Shown piece after piece: positions 34,005 through 43,412 of a stretch of DNA of 64,000 nt. The stretch's first letter is position 1; each line of letters starts with the position of its first letter. Under the pieces are notes generated by a model that saw only the letters and a program-made list of their open reading frames with translations, made no database searches and was not told the DNA's origin. This stretch comes from CAZAFL01 sp964484465 (GTDB lineage: Bacteria; Bacteroidota; Ignavibacteria; UBA10030; SZUA-254). The position numbers and the translations under genes were made by a program. The stretch covers positions 62,001 to 126,000 of the forward strand of contig CAZAFL010000002.1 of assembly GCA_964484465.1 (NCBI GenBank), written 5' to 3'.

Positions 34005-35036
34005 ATGCCGACTGTGCAGGAGAAGTTGCTGAAAAAAAAGGACAACCTGAAGCAGGCAAGCGCCGTTCACGTTAATTCCGGACTGAAGCCTGACGACCTC
34101 CTTAACCTTCTGTATTTTATGCGGCTCATGAGAGAGTTTGAGGATGCGGTTCTTCGTTTATACCAGCAGGGAAAAATTGTCGGCGGAGCATATTCCGGAC
34201 GGGGGAATGAAGCAACCGCCGTGGGCACTGCGTACGCTCTGAAGAAAAACGACTACCTTTTTCCTATGCACAGGGATACTGGTGCGCATTTTGTGAAGGG
34301 ACAAACAGTTCTTAACATGATGCTCCAGCATCTTGGACGCGAAGCAAGTTTGACAAGAGGAAGGGATGGAACAGGACACTATTCCGACCCAGCTCTGAAA
34401 ATTTATGGCAACATCAGTCACCTCGGCGCAATGGTTCCGGTTGCTTGCGGTGCTGCTCTTGCATCGAAGTTGCGTAAGGAGAGCGCCGTAGCGTTGACCT
34501 ATATAGGCGACGGAGGGTCGAATACCGGCGAGGTTCATGAAGGGTTGGCAATGGCGTCAGTGATGCATCTGCCCCTGATTCTCATTGTCGAAAATAACCA
34601 ATACGCCTACTCAACTCCTATATCCAAACAATTTATCACCGGGAAAATTTCGGACCGGGCAATTGGATACGGTATCCCGGGAGTGACGATTGACGGGACC
34701 GATGTCCTTGAAGTGTACCGTGCAACGAATCAAGCTGTCGAGCGGGCACGGAAGGGAGAAGGCCCGACCATCATTGAGGCGGTGACGATGCGCATGCAAG
34801 GCCATGCGGCTCATGATACTGCATGGTATGTTCCCAAAAAACAGCTTGAAGAATGGAAGAAAAAGGATCCCATTAATCGTTTCGAAAAGCTGTTGAAGGA
34901 TGAAAGTGTATTGACAGCGGAAAAAAATAAATCGATGGCAGAGAATATCCAGCATCAGCTTGACGAAGCCCTCAGCATCGCAGAGAAAAGTCCATACCCT
35001 GCTGGGGAAGATGCGGTCCGCGACCTCTATGCCTAA
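34005..35036 (+). CDS. 2-oxoacid (pyruvate or branched-chain) dehydrogenase E1 alpha
   Basis: The 343-residue ThDP-binding alpha chain. The motif YIGDGGSNTGEVHEGLAMAS, ending in VENNQYAYSTP, holds the ThDP/Mg site near residues 165-205. The entry AYSGRGNEATAVGTAYAL and the phosphorylation-loop-like RMQGHAAHDTAWYVP also match the family. It starts 1 nt after the fused E1 gene and its stop overlaps the beta-subunit start by eight bases. Whether its substrate is pyruvate or a branched-chain 2-oxoacid cannot be settled from motifs alone. Confidence 0.93.
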   Translation: MPTVQEKLLKKKDNLKQASAVHVNSGLKPDDLLNLLYFMRLMREFEDAVLRLYQQGKIVGGAYSGRGNEATAVGTAYALKKNDYLFPMHRDTGAHFVKGQTVLNMMLQHLGREASLTRGRDGTGHYSDPALKIYGNISHLGAMVPVACGAALASKLRKESAVALTYIGDGGSNTGEVHEGLAMASVMHLPLILIVENNQYAYSTPISKQFITGKISDRAIGYGIPGVTIDGTDVLEVYRATNQAVERARKGEGPTIIEAVTMRMQGHAAHDTAWYVPKKQLEEWKKKDPINRFEKLLKDESVLTAEKNKSMAENIQHQLDEALSIAEKSPYPAGEDAVRDLYA

Positions 35037-36006
35037 AACCATTACATATCTTGATGCAATCACTGAAGGCCTCCGCGAGGAAATGAGGAAGGATAGTTCT
35101 GTGTTTTTGCTCGGAGAAGATATCGGTACCTACGGCGGTGCCTTTAAGGTGACAAAGGGATTTATTGAGGAATTTGGTGCAGACCGCGTTATCGATACAG
35201 TTCTTGGAGAATCGGCAATCCTCGGTGCAGCAAGCGGTGCGGCTATTGCTGGATTAAAACCTGTTGCAGAAATGCAATTTGCAGATTTTGTCACCGACGG
35301 ATTCAATCAAATCGTGAATATTGCAGCAAAATATCATTACAGGAATTTTGTTCCTGTACCGCTTGTCGTTCGTCTTCCTTCCGGAGGTGGAATCCACGGC
35401 GGACCGTTTCATTCTATCAATCCCGAAGCATGGTTTTTTCATGTCCCCGGGCTGAAACTTGTCGCCCCTTCCACACCGTATGATGCGAAGGGGTTGATCA
35501 AAGCCGCTATCCGTGACCGTAACCCCATCCTGTACTTCGAACATAAATATCTATACCGACATGCGAAAGGGGAAGTCCCGGATGACGATTATATTGTACC
35601 CATCGGTAAAGCAGACATTAAACGCGAAGGGAAAGATATGACTGTTGTAACCTATCATGTTGGTGTGCAATGGTCATCAGAAGCATCTGAGATATTATCG
35701 AGGGAAGGGTTCGAAGTGGAAATTGTCGACCTTCGCACGTTGGTCCCGCTCGATAAAGAAACTATCCTGAATTCTGTGAAAAAGACTGGAAAAGTTTTGA
35801 TTGTTCATGAAGATTCATTAACCGGCGGTATCGGAGGCGAAATTGCTGCCCTGATTTCTGAATTTGCATTTCAATATCTCGACGCGCCGATTAAACGTGT
35901 TGCTTCTCTCGATACGCCGGTACCGTATGCACCGACTCTGGAAGAATATTTTCTTCCCAATACACAAAAAGTTGTCGACGCGTTGCGCCAACTAGCATCA
36001 TATTGA
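35029..36006 (+). CDS. 2-oxoacid dehydrogenase E1 beta
   Basis: The partner of the preceding alpha chain, 325 residues. Typical blocks are TYLDAITEGLREEMRKDSSV, LLGEDIGTYGGAFKVTKG, GLKPVAEMQFADFVTDGFNQ and the C-terminal domain VEIVDLRTLVPLDKETI followed by VLIVHEDSLTGGIGGEIAAL. I start at ATG 35029, inside the last codons of the alpha gene (overlap of eight bases), which gives the family N-terminus MPKTITYLDAI. The frame is open further upstream but only as a shadow of the alpha gene. Confidence 0.94.
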   Translation: MPKTITYLDAITEGLREEMRKDSSVFLLGEDIGTYGGAFKVTKGFIEEFGADRVIDTVLGESAILGAASGAAIAGLKPVAEMQFADFVTDGFNQIVNIAAKYHYRNFVPVPLVVRLPSGGGIHGGPFHSINPEAWFFHVPGLKLVAPSTPYDAKGLIKAAIRDRNPILYFEHKYLYRHAKGEVPDDDYIVPIGKADIKREGKDMTVVTYHVGVQWSSEASEILSREGFEVEIVDLRTLVPLDKETILNSVKKTGKVLIVHEDSLTGGIGGEIAALISEFAFQYLDAPIKRVASLDTPVPYAPTLEEYFLPNTQKVVDALRQLASY

Positions 36007-36081
36007 GATCGCACGCAAGGTCAATTTATTTTTTATATTCAATCAGAATAAAGCGTCATTATCACAACCTGAAAGTTTACC

Positions 36082-37407
36082 ATGGCAAAAGTCGATATAG
36101 TAATGCCCCAGCTCGGTGAAAGTCTCACCGAAGGTACGATCATAAAATGGCACAAGAAACCGGGCGATAAAGTGAAGAAGGATGAAACACTGCTCGAAAT
36201 CAGTACTGATAAAGTCGATTCCGAAATTCCGTCTCCGGTTACCGGTATCGTCACAAAACTCCTTTTTGAAGAACAGAAAACAGTTGCCGTTCGCACCGTC
36301 ATCGCTGAAGTTGATACCGATGAGTCTGCATCAGTTGAGAAGGAGGCGCCAAAAAGTGGGCCCCTGGTCGCCAATCCTCCTCCTGCGGTTTCTATAAAAC
36401 CTGCTGAAGTTCCGGTGACAAAGACGCCTTCGGTTTCAACGCAGGGATCGGGCGGAGGGCGCTTTTATTCTCCGCTTGTCCTCAACATTGCGCGTGAAGA
36501 GGGAATCTCAATGGTGGAGCTGGAACAGATTCCGGGAACGGGTGAAGGCGGCAGAGTTTCGAAGAGGGATATTCTTGCATACGTGGATGTGCGCAAAAAA
36601 GGAGGAGCCATGCCCGCTGCAGTGCCGCCTCCGAGCCTTCCTGCTGCTCCGCGTGTGGAATCTGTGTTGAAGCATGTCGATTCAGGAGAGCTTGCCAAGA
36701 AATATCCGGCTCCGCATTATGAAATTTTGCAGATGAGTAACATTTTGCAAAAAATGTCTGAACATATGGTACGAAGCGTACATACATCTCCTCACGTTCA
36801 GGCAGTTCATGAATGTGACATGACGAAAATCGACAGCGCCCGACGGAAAAATGCATCTGCATTCGAGCAGCGTGAAGGTTTCAAACTGACATTCACACCC
36901 TTTGTCTGTGATGCCATTGTCAAGGCAATCAAACAGTATCCATTGATTAATTCGATGATTGAAGGCGACAAGATTATCCTGAAGAAATTTGTCAACCTTG
37001 GAATGGCCGTTGCTTCGGAGAATGGTTTGATCGTACCCGTGATTAAGAGCGCGGACGAAAAGAACTTTGTCGGACTGGCACGCGCTATAAATGACCTTGC
37101 AACACGCGCCCGGTCGAAGAAACTCATCCCAGCTGACATCGAGGGAGGGTCATTTACAATTACAAACTACGGAGTGTTTGGAACAATGATCGGTATCCCT
37201 ATCATTAATCAGCCTCAGGTTGCAATTCTTGGCGTCGGAGCAATTAAGAAAAGACCTGTTGTGATTAATGACGGTATCGCGATACGCTCGATAGCCTACT
37301 TCACACTATCATTTGACCACCGCATCGTTGACGGTGCTTTAGGGGGTTCATTCCTTGAAGCGGTTATCAAGCAGCTTGAGAATTTTGACGAAAGTGTCTT
37401 ATTATAA
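36082..37407 (+). CDS. Dihydrolipoamide acyltransferase (E2)
   Basis: The core of the dehydrogenase complex, 441 residues. One lipoyl domain at residues 1-80 (MPQLGESLTEGTIIKWHKKP, lipoyl Lys in STDKVDSEIPSP), a Pro-rich linker, a peripheral-subunit-binding domain near 130-170 (VLNIAREEGISMVELEQIPG) and the acyltransferase core from about 215, with the catalytic FDHRIVDGALGG near the end. It is the only E2 in the cluster although there are two E1 sets. Expected partners are E1 (either set) and Lpd. Confidence 0.95.
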   Translation: MAKVDIVMPQLGESLTEGTIIKWHKKPGDKVKKDETLLEISTDKVDSEIPSPVTGIVTKLLFEEQKTVAVRTVIAEVDTDESASVEKEAPKSGPLVANPPPAVSIKPAEVPVTKTPSVSTQGSGGGRFYSPLVLNIAREEGISMVELEQIPGTGEGGRVSKRDILAYVDVRKKGGAMPAAVPPPSLPAAPRVESVLKHVDSGELAKKYPAPHYEILQMSNILQKMSEHMVRSVHTSPHVQAVHECDMTKIDSARRKNASAFEQREGFKLTFTPFVCDAIVKAIKQYPLINSMIEGDKIILKKFVNLGMAVASENGLIVPVIKSADEKNFVGLARAINDLATRARSKKLIPADIEGGSFTITNYGVFGTMIGIPIINQPQVAILGVGAIKKRPVVINDGIAIRSIAYFTLSFDHRIVDGALGGSFLEAVIKQLENFDESVLL

Positions 37408-37419
37408 CTAAAAGACCCA

Positions 37420-37445
37420 ATAAACTTTCGACTGAAAAAGTTTAT
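37420..37445 (+). other. Small hairpin between E2 and lipA
   Basis: ATAAACTTT (37420-37428) pairs with AAAGTTTAT (37437-37445) in the short gap between the genes. The stem is AT-rich with no T-run beyond a few bases, so it is not a confident terminator; it may modulate lipA expression or mRNA stability. Confidence 0.35.
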
Positions 37446-37457
37446 CCCTAAAAAATA

Positions 37458-38360
37458 ATGGATTTTTTAATTCAGGAAATATCTCCAGTATCAAAAGCGG
37501 TGGAGCAACCCCCGCGCAGAAGACCGGAGTGGCTCAAAGGACGAATCCCCTCAGGCGAGAATTACACGCGTTTAAAAAAGCTGATCGACAACCACAAGCT
37601 CCATACAGTTTGTGAGGAAGCACGATGCCCAAACATGGGGGAATGCTGGCATAACGGCACAGCAACGTTTATGATTCTCGGCGATGTCTGTACAAGAAGC
37701 TGTGGTTTTTGTGCTGTCAAGACCGGAAAACCGACCGAGCTTGATGCGGATGAACCATTCCGTGTCGCAGAAGCCATCAAACTGCTTGGTCTTCGTCACG
37801 CGGTTATCACATCTGTTAACCGCGACGAGTTATACGATGGCGGTGCACAGATATTTGCCGAAACAATCCGGCAGGTCCGCGCGTGCTCTCCGCAGACTAA
37901 AATTGAAGTTCTTATTCCCGATTTCAGAGGAGAAGAATTTGCGCTGAATATCGTGTTGGACGCCCTACCGGATATTTTAAATCACAACATGGAAACAATT
38001 CCGCGCCTGTATTCCGTTGTCAGGCCTCAGGCGAAGTACGAACGCAGTCTGGAACTTCTTCACCGGTCGAAACAGCGTGGCTTTGCAACCAAAACAGGAA
38101 TGATGCTCGGTCTCGGAGAAACAATTGAAGAAATCATTTCTGTGATGGAAGATTTACGACTGGTAAATTGCGATATCCTCACCCTGGGACAGTATCTCCA
38201 GCCGACAAAAGAACACTTACCGGTGGAACGGTTTGTTCATCCGGAAGAATTTAACATGCTCAAAGAGCTCGGTCTGTGTATGGGGTTCAAACATGTCGAA
38301 TCGGGACCCCTTGTGCGCAGCTCATATCACGCTGAACAACAGACCGCTGATAACCGATGA
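37458..38360 (+). CDS. lipA: Lipoyl synthase
   Basis: A radical SAM enzyme that inserts two sulfurs into octanoyl groups on lipoyl domains. The auxiliary cluster motif CEEARCPNMGECW is near residue 52 and the radical SAM motif GDVCTRSCGFCAV near 80. ITSVNRDELYDGGA and NHNMETIPRLY follow, with the C-terminal VESGPLVRSSYHAEQQ, whose RSSY motif is conserved. At 300 residues it is full length. It ends the lpd-lipB-E1-E2-lipA cluster, so both steps of lipoate assembly are coded with their targets. Confidence 0.96.
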   Translation: MDFLIQEISPVSKAVEQPPRRRPEWLKGRIPSGENYTRLKKLIDNHKLHTVCEEARCPNMGECWHNGTATFMILGDVCTRSCGFCAVKTGKPTELDADEPFRVAEAIKLLGLRHAVITSVNRDELYDGGAQIFAETIRQVRACSPQTKIEVLIPDFRGEEFALNIVLDALPDILNHNMETIPRLYSVVRPQAKYERSLELLHRSKQRGFATKTGMMLGLGETIEEIISVMEDLRLVNCDILTLGQYLQPTKEHLPVERFVHPEEFNMLKELGLCMGFKHVESGPLVRSSYHAEQQTADNR

Positions 38361-38436
38361 GGAGTTGATACTCGGGCTTACCAGCGGTTCAGACTATAAA
38401 CTTGTACATCAATAACCAACTAAAAGGAAACTCGCC

Positions 38437-40479
38437 ATGAAAAAATGGTACGCTCTCTTCTTCATGCTCATGATTTGCACAGGAATAATACGTGCACAAA
38501 ACGCATCAACCCAAGCGAAAGCGCTGGATCCCGCGAACATGGATTTATCGGTGAAGCCCTGCGATAATTTCTACCAGTATGCAAACGGCACGTGGTTAAA
38601 GAATACCACGATTCCTCCGGCGTTCAGCTCATGGGGAAGTTTCACGGAACTGAGCGAGCGCAACAGCGATGTCCTTCATGGAATTCTCGAAGATGCATCG
38701 AAGGATAAGACTGCCTCAGAAGGGAGCAACCATCAAAAGATTGGCGACTTTTACGCCACCGGAATGGATTCTTCTGCAATTGAATCTCTGGGGTGGAAGC
38801 CAGTCGAAAACGACCTGAAGCAAATAAATGGAATAGCAGATATCGCGGGAGTACAGCGGGAGCTTGCCAGGTTCCATACATTTGGTGCCGGTGGTTTATT
38901 CAGCTTTGGATCCGGACAGGATTTGAAAAACAGCTCTGAAGTCATTGGTCAGCTGGGTCAAGGGGGGCTTGGCATGCCCGATCGTGATTATTATCTTGCG
39001 GGCGACGATAAGTCCAAAAAGCTGAGAGATGATTATAAAGCTTATATCATTGCGATGTTCAAGCTTATCGGTACAGATGATGGAGGAGCTCTGGCCGCAG
39101 CAGACTCAATCATAGGGTTGGAGACGCGGTTGGCAAAGGCGTCCCGTACACGGGTAGAGAGAAGGGATGCAGATAAGAATTACAACAGGATGTCCCAGCA
39201 AAGCCTGGCTGCCCTCGCACCCGCTGTTGAATGGAAACGTTTCTTTGATGGTGTTGGATGGATGAATCCCGGCGATGTCAATGTCGGTCAACCGGAATTT
39301 TTTAAAGAAGTGAACAAAATGATGGGAGATGTTCCTCTCCCCACATGGAAAAATTATCTGCGATGGAGAGTGCTGACCTCAGCTGCACCCTCGCTGAGCT
39401 CCCCATTTGTCAATGAGAACTTCAAATTTCAGGGCATAGCTCTCACGGGAGTGAAAGAACTCCAGCCGCGTTGGAAACGGATCAAAAACGTTATCGATGG
39501 TTTGATGGGGGAGGCATTAGGCCAGTTGTACGTCGAAAAAGCATTTCCCCCTCAAGCCAAAGCGCGCGCACTGGAGATGGTAAACAACCTGAAAGACGCA
39601 ATGCGGGAACATATCAATAAGATTGATTGGATGGACGACTCGACAAGGGGAGCAGCATTGAAAAAACTTGACGCGTTTGGGGTCAAGATTGGATATCCCG
39701 ACAAATGGAGGGATTATTCCGCCCTCAAAATCGACCGCACCTCTTATCTTGAAAACGTGCATCGTGCTATTGAATTTGCAACCCAGTATTCCCTCAACAA
39801 GATCGGGAAACCTGTCGACAAAGCTGAATGGGGTGTTACAACACCCACTGTTAACGCGTACTATAGCTCAACGCGAAATGAAATAGTCTTCCCCGCGGGA
39901 ATTCTTCAACCTCCCTTTTTCGATTTCAATGCCGACGACGCCGTGAATTACGGCGGCATGGGCGCCGTTATCGGGCATGAAATATCCCACGGTTTCGACG
40001 ACCAGGGAAGCAAATTTGACCCGGACGGAAATTTAAAGATGTGGTGGACACAGACAACACGTAAGAAATTTGAAGAAAAGACTGCAATGCTTGCGAAGGA
40101 GTACGACGGGTTTGTTGCTCTCGACACATTACACGTCAACGGGAAACTCACCCTCGGTGAAAATATCGGAGACCTTGGAGGTTTAGCCATTGCATATTCA
40201 GCGTTAGAGACTGCAATAAAGGGTAAAAAGGTTGAACAGATAGATGGCTTTACTCCGGAGCAACGGTTCTTTCTTTCCTGGGCACAGGTTTGGCGCCGCG
40301 TCGTTCGTCCGGAACAATTGCGGCTGCAGGTAAAAACCGATTCGCATTCACCGGCTGACTTCCGTGTCAACGGGCCGATTGTCAACCTCCAGTCGTTCTA
40401 CGACGCGTTTCATTGCGATCAGCAGGGCAAATTGTTCACGACTGCAGATAAACGTATCATGATTTGGAATTACCGGTGA
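38437..40479 (+). CDS. M13-family zinc metallopeptidase (PepO/neprilysin type)
   Basis: An exported oligopeptidase of 680 residues with a signal peptide (MKKWYALFFMLMICTGIIRA). The M13 N-terminal domain (PCDNFYQYANGTWLKNTTIP) is followed by the catalytic domain: zinc ligands in AVIGHEISHGFDDQG and the downstream Glu in ENIGDLGGLAIAYS, with the substrate-binding region NAYYSSTRNEIVFPAGILQP upstream. A Shine-Dalgarno (AAAGGAAA) precedes the start. The extreme C-terminus (IMIWNYR) lacks the CxxW ending of many relatives. Confidence 0.94.
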   Translation: MKKWYALFFMLMICTGIIRAQNASTQAKALDPANMDLSVKPCDNFYQYANGTWLKNTTIPPAFSSWGSFTELSERNSDVLHGILEDASKDKTASEGSNHQKIGDFYATGMDSSAIESLGWKPVENDLKQINGIADIAGVQRELARFHTFGAGGLFSFGSGQDLKNSSEVIGQLGQGGLGMPDRDYYLAGDDKSKKLRDDYKAYIIAMFKLIGTDDGGALAAADSIIGLETRLAKASRTRVERRDADKNYNRMSQQSLAALAPAVEWKRFFDGVGWMNPGDVNVGQPEFFKEVNKMMGDVPLPTWKNYLRWRVLTSAAPSLSSPFVNENFKFQGIALTGVKELQPRWKRIKNVIDGLMGEALGQLYVEKAFPPQAKARALEMVNNLKDAMREHINKIDWMDDSTRGAALKKLDAFGVKIGYPDKWRDYSALKIDRTSYLENVHRAIEFATQYSLNKIGKPVDKAEWGVTTPTVNAYYSSTRNEIVFPAGILQPPFFDFNADDAVNYGGMGAVIGHEISHGFDDQGSKFDPDGNLKMWWTQTTRKKFEEKTAMLAKEYDGFVALDTLHVNGKLTLGENIGDLGGLAIAYSALETAIKGKKVEQIDGFTPEQRFFLSWAQVWRRVVRPEQLRLQVKTDSHSPADFRVNGPIVNLQSFYDAFHCDQQGKLFTTADKRIMIWNYR

Positions 40480-40640
40480 CCCGGCCGATTCATTGTTAAT
40501 GCTTTGAATCTGAAATCCATGAGTTGAGGTACGGGAAATTACTCCGGAGGTTGTAAACACCTTCAATGGTTTTGCGAACCGTTTCAATCGGTTTTCATGT
40601 TGGAACGGCTGGGAGGTGCGTGAAATGTTAGAGATGATTC

Positions 40641-41462
40641 ATGCCGGAACAAAATGAAATAAAAATTGAGCCAGAAACAATATTCGTAAAGGCTTACGAT
40701 ATCGCTTCGGCATACGATCTCGCCGCGGGTCGTAAAATCCTTGAGGAGGATTTTGAAGGGAAAACTCTTGAGAATTCACCGCTCCTCGTCCAGCTCGACC
40801 CCCGCAAAATGATAGCCCTTTTTGATTACGGTTCGATTGTGTTCTTCGGTGTTGAGCGGGAGGAGCGAAGAAAAATCATTGAACAACTGAAACCATTTGC
40901 CCAGCGCCCGAATAAAATTGTCAGTGAAGACGATTTTACTCTCTACATCTCACCTCAACAAAAAAACCCGGAAGGCACCGATATTCTGTTTGTGAAGGAT
41001 ATCAACAGGGACATCGCTCTGGTCGTGGGAACGGTGTTGAGCAGGTCCGTTTCGGTGGAATACTACGAAAAACTCGTTGCCGATGCGCTCGCTCAATTGG
41101 AGCGTCCGATTTCTTCGTTGCAAATGACGGGAAAAATTCCACGAAGCGAGCGGACACTGACGAAGAACGTCGGATTCGCACTTGCAGTCGAACATGAACT
41201 TGCGTACGCATTGTCTGCATTTGATGAACCGGATATTGTGTGGGATGGGGGCAAGCGGATTGAAGAACTCTACAAGAATTTGAAGAGGGAATTCGACCTC
41301 GAAGACCGGATTAAGATCATTCAGCAGAAAGTTTCCATCATTTCGCGCTCAAGCACGTTTGTTATCTCCCGGATTGAGGGTCAGCGATCACAAATTCTTG
41401 AATGGATTATCATCTTGCTGATTCTCCTGGAAATCCTCCTCGTTGTCTTGGGAAAAATATGA
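40641..41462 (+). CDS. RMD1/YagE (DUF155) family membrane protein
   Basis: The 273-residue protein matches the RMD1/DUF155 family found from bacteria to mitochondria. The N-terminal part is soluble (VQLDPRKMIALFDYGSIVFF), the middle is helical (NVGFALAVEHELAYALSAFD) and one C-terminal membrane segment (WIIILLILLEILLVVLGKI) anchors it. In eukaryotes relatives act at mitochondria in translation or meiosis; no bacterial function is established to my knowledge. It stands alone between pepO-like and ribosomal genes. The start ATG 40641 is not strongly supported by a Shine-Dalgarno sequence. Confidence 0.82.
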   Translation: MPEQNEIKIEPETIFVKAYDIASAYDLAAGRKILEEDFEGKTLENSPLLVQLDPRKMIALFDYGSIVFFGVEREERRKIIEQLKPFAQRPNKIVSEDDFTLYISPQQKNPEGTDILFVKDINRDIALVVGTVLSRSVSVEYYEKLVADALAQLERPISSLQMTGKIPRSERTLTKNVGFALAVEHELAYALSAFDEPDIVWDGGKRIEELYKNLKREFDLEDRIKIIQQKVSIISRSSTFVISRIEGQRSQILEWIIILLILLEILLVVLGKI

Positions 41463-41600
41463 GTCGAAATAGCGGAGTCTCCCGTTCTATGCGTTCCCAA
41501 ATCACCGTAAAAAAACCTTGCCTCTTTCAAAAAAATTCGCTAAATTTGTAAAGTTTTACTTCGAATTCCTGCATTCTAAATCAATTTCAAGGGTTTTCTT

Positions 41601-42044
41601 GTGGCTTTGGCTCAGTGGTTAACATATTCTTTCAAGCAACATGAGATAGCAAAAAAATGGTATCTCGTTGATGCCAGCGGACAAACTTTAGGGCGTGTTG
41701 CGAGCAGGGTTGCACATTTGCTCCGCGGGAAACATAAACCTGCCTTCACGACCAATGTTGACAGCGGTGATTATGTCGTCGTCATTAACGCCGATAAAAT
41801 TAAAATCGCACCGAAACGGGGAGAAATGAAAACATATTTTCATTACACCGGTTATCCAGGCGGCGCAACAGTCGAGTCATTTAAAGAACTGGTGAAAACA
41901 AATCCCGAGCGCGTGTTTACTCATGCAGTGAAAGGAATGATTCCTCACAACAGGCTCGGTGCGCAAGTGATAAAGAAACTCAAAGTCTATCGCGGAGCTA
42001 GCCATCCGCACGCGGCACAGCAACCCGAACAAATAAAAATGTGA
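41601..42044 (+). CDS. rplM: 50S ribosomal protein L13
   Basis: The 147-residue ribosomal protein has the family blocks WYLVDASGQTLGRVASRVAH near residue 20, HYTGYPGG near 81 and AVKGMIPHNRLGAQV near 110. It starts at GTG 41601. A short N-terminal run (ALAQWLTYSFKQHEIAK) precedes the core, as in several relatives. rpsI follows 7 nt later, the usual gene order. Confidence 0.96.
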   Translation: MALAQWLTYSFKQHEIAKKWYLVDASGQTLGRVASRVAHLLRGKHKPAFTTNVDSGDYVVVINADKIKIAPKRGEMKTYFHYTGYPGGATVESFKELVKTNPERVFTHAVKGMIPHNRLGAQVIKKLKVYRGASHPHAAQQPEQIKM

Positions 42045-42051
42045 ATAGCCT

Positions 42052-42450
42052 ATGATTACTCATACTCACAATATTATTACCGTCGGCAGGCGCAAGACCT
42101 CTGTCGCTCGTATCATTCTGAAACCCGGCTCGGGTGATTTCAAAATCAACAATAAATCGCTTGAACAATATTTTCCTGTCGATACGTTGCGCAGCGAGAT
42201 TCTTTCACCGTTTGTTGCCACCGAAACTGCGGGAAAATATGATGTGATTGCGAATGTCAATGGTGGTGGACTGACCGGTCAGGCTGGCGCAGTCAAGCTG
42301 GGTATCTCTCGCGCACTTGTTGAAATGAACAATGACTTGCGTTCAAAGCTCCGTACCTCGGAGTTGCTGACGCGCGATCCGCGCATGGTAGAGCGGAAAA
42401 AATATGGACAGAAGAAAGCCCGAAAACGCTTCCAGTTCTCGAAGCGATAA
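42052..42450 (+). CDS. rpsI: 30S ribosomal protein S9
   Basis: The 132-residue protein has the VGRRKTSVARIILKPGSGDF N-terminus and the basic C-terminal tail ending ARKRFQFSKR, which contacts P-site tRNA. GLTGQAGAVKLGISRALVE is the central block. It is paired with rplM as in most bacteria. Confidence 0.97.
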   Translation: MITHTHNIITVGRRKTSVARIILKPGSGDFKINNKSLEQYFPVDTLRSEILSPFVATETAGKYDVIANVNGGGLTGQAGAVKLGISRALVEMNNDLRSKLRTSELLTRDPRMVERKKYGQKKARKRFQFSKR

Positions 42451-42470
42451 ATGAAGTGCTATTGAGTATT

Positions 42471-42496
42471 CAATTAACCGGTTAACCGGTTAATTG
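42471..42496. promoter_or_regulatory. 26-bp perfect palindrome between rpsI and rpsB
   Basis: The arm CAATTAACCGGTT (42471-42483) is followed directly by its reverse complement AACCGGTTAATTG (42484-42496), with TTAACCGG-type subrepeats inside. It is 20 nt after the rpsI stop and 140 nt before rpsB. With no loop it would be a poor RNA hairpin, so a dimeric DNA-binding operator is at least as likely; the terminator alternative lacks a T-run. Confidence 0.55.
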
Positions 42497-42635
42497 GCTG
42501 TCAAAGTTACAAGATACATCAAACATACTTTCTGATTTTTCCGGCAGTGTCCTGTTGCATCATTCAATAATGCCACGGGATTCCGGGGAAAGACGACGAA
42601 AGTAGAAGACTAAACTAACATAGGAGCCTCTTACA

Positions 42636-43373
42636 ATGCCACGAGTTGAACTGGCGGAACTTCTTAACGCGGGAGCCCATTTCGGGCACCTCACGCGCCG
42701 CTGGAACCCTAAAATGAAACCGTTCATCTTTATGGAGAGGAACGGCATCCACATCATCGACCTCAAAAAATCCCAGGAACTGCTTGAAGCTGCTTGCAAT
42801 GCACTTTCAAATACTGTTGCTGAAGGAAAACGAATTCTGTTCGTTGGAACAAAAAAACAGGCGAAGCAGGTTATAGAGGATGAAGCAAAACGCTGCGAGC
42901 AGTTTTATGTGACCGAACGGTGGCTCGGCGGGATGCTGACGAATTTTACCACGATTCGAAAAAGCGTCAAGCGCCTTACCAATATCGAGAAGATGGAAAC
43001 AGACGGAACATATGATAAGATTACGAAGAAAGAAGCTCTGGTCCTCGACCGTGAAAAAGAAAAATTACAAAGTGTGCTGAACGGTGTTGTCGAAATGACG
43101 AGATTGCCGGGTGCACTGTTTGTCGTTGATATCAAGAAAGAAGAGATTGCCGTTCATGAGGCTCGTAGGCTCGGTATCCCTGTGTATGCTATTGTCGATA
43201 CCAATTGCGACCCGTCAATGGTCGATTACCCGATACCCGCCAATGATGATGCAATCAAATCGATCCAGACCATAGCTAAATATGTTGCGGACTCCATCAT
43301 AGAAGGAAAAGAACGAACCTCTGCCCGTCTTGAGGGAGCGGACGCCCCGGCGGTACGGGAAACGAAAGAGTAG
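42636..43373 (+). CDS. rpsB: 30S ribosomal protein S2
   Basis: The 245-residue protein shows the S2 signature LLNAGAHFGHLTRRWNPKM, ILFVGTKKQAKQVIEDEAKR, WLGGMLTNFTTIR and DTNCDPSMVDYPIPANDDA. Its C-terminal tail is short and charged. It starts at ATG 42636 and leads the rpsB-tsf-pyrH-frr group, the usual bacterial order. Confidence 0.97.
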   Translation: MPRVELAELLNAGAHFGHLTRRWNPKMKPFIFMERNGIHIIDLKKSQELLEAACNALSNTVAEGKRILFVGTKKQAKQVIEDEAKRCEQFYVTERWLGGMLTNFTTIRKSVKRLTNIEKMETDGTYDKITKKEALVLDREKEKLQSVLNGVVEMTRLPGALFVVDIKKEEIAVHEARRLGIPVYAIVDTNCDPSMVDYPIPANDDAIKSIQTIAKYVADSIIEGKERTSARLEGADAPAVRETKE

Positions 43374-43412
43374 AATGATTGTACAATGAAAGGAAATGAA
43401 AACACAGTGACT

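Noticed and set aside
41510..41545. Bacteroidetes-type promoter (TTTG/TAnnTTTG) before rplM
   Set aside because: TAAATTTG is present at a plausible place, but the -33 element is poor and the other promoters in the window are of the TTGACA/TATAAT kind.
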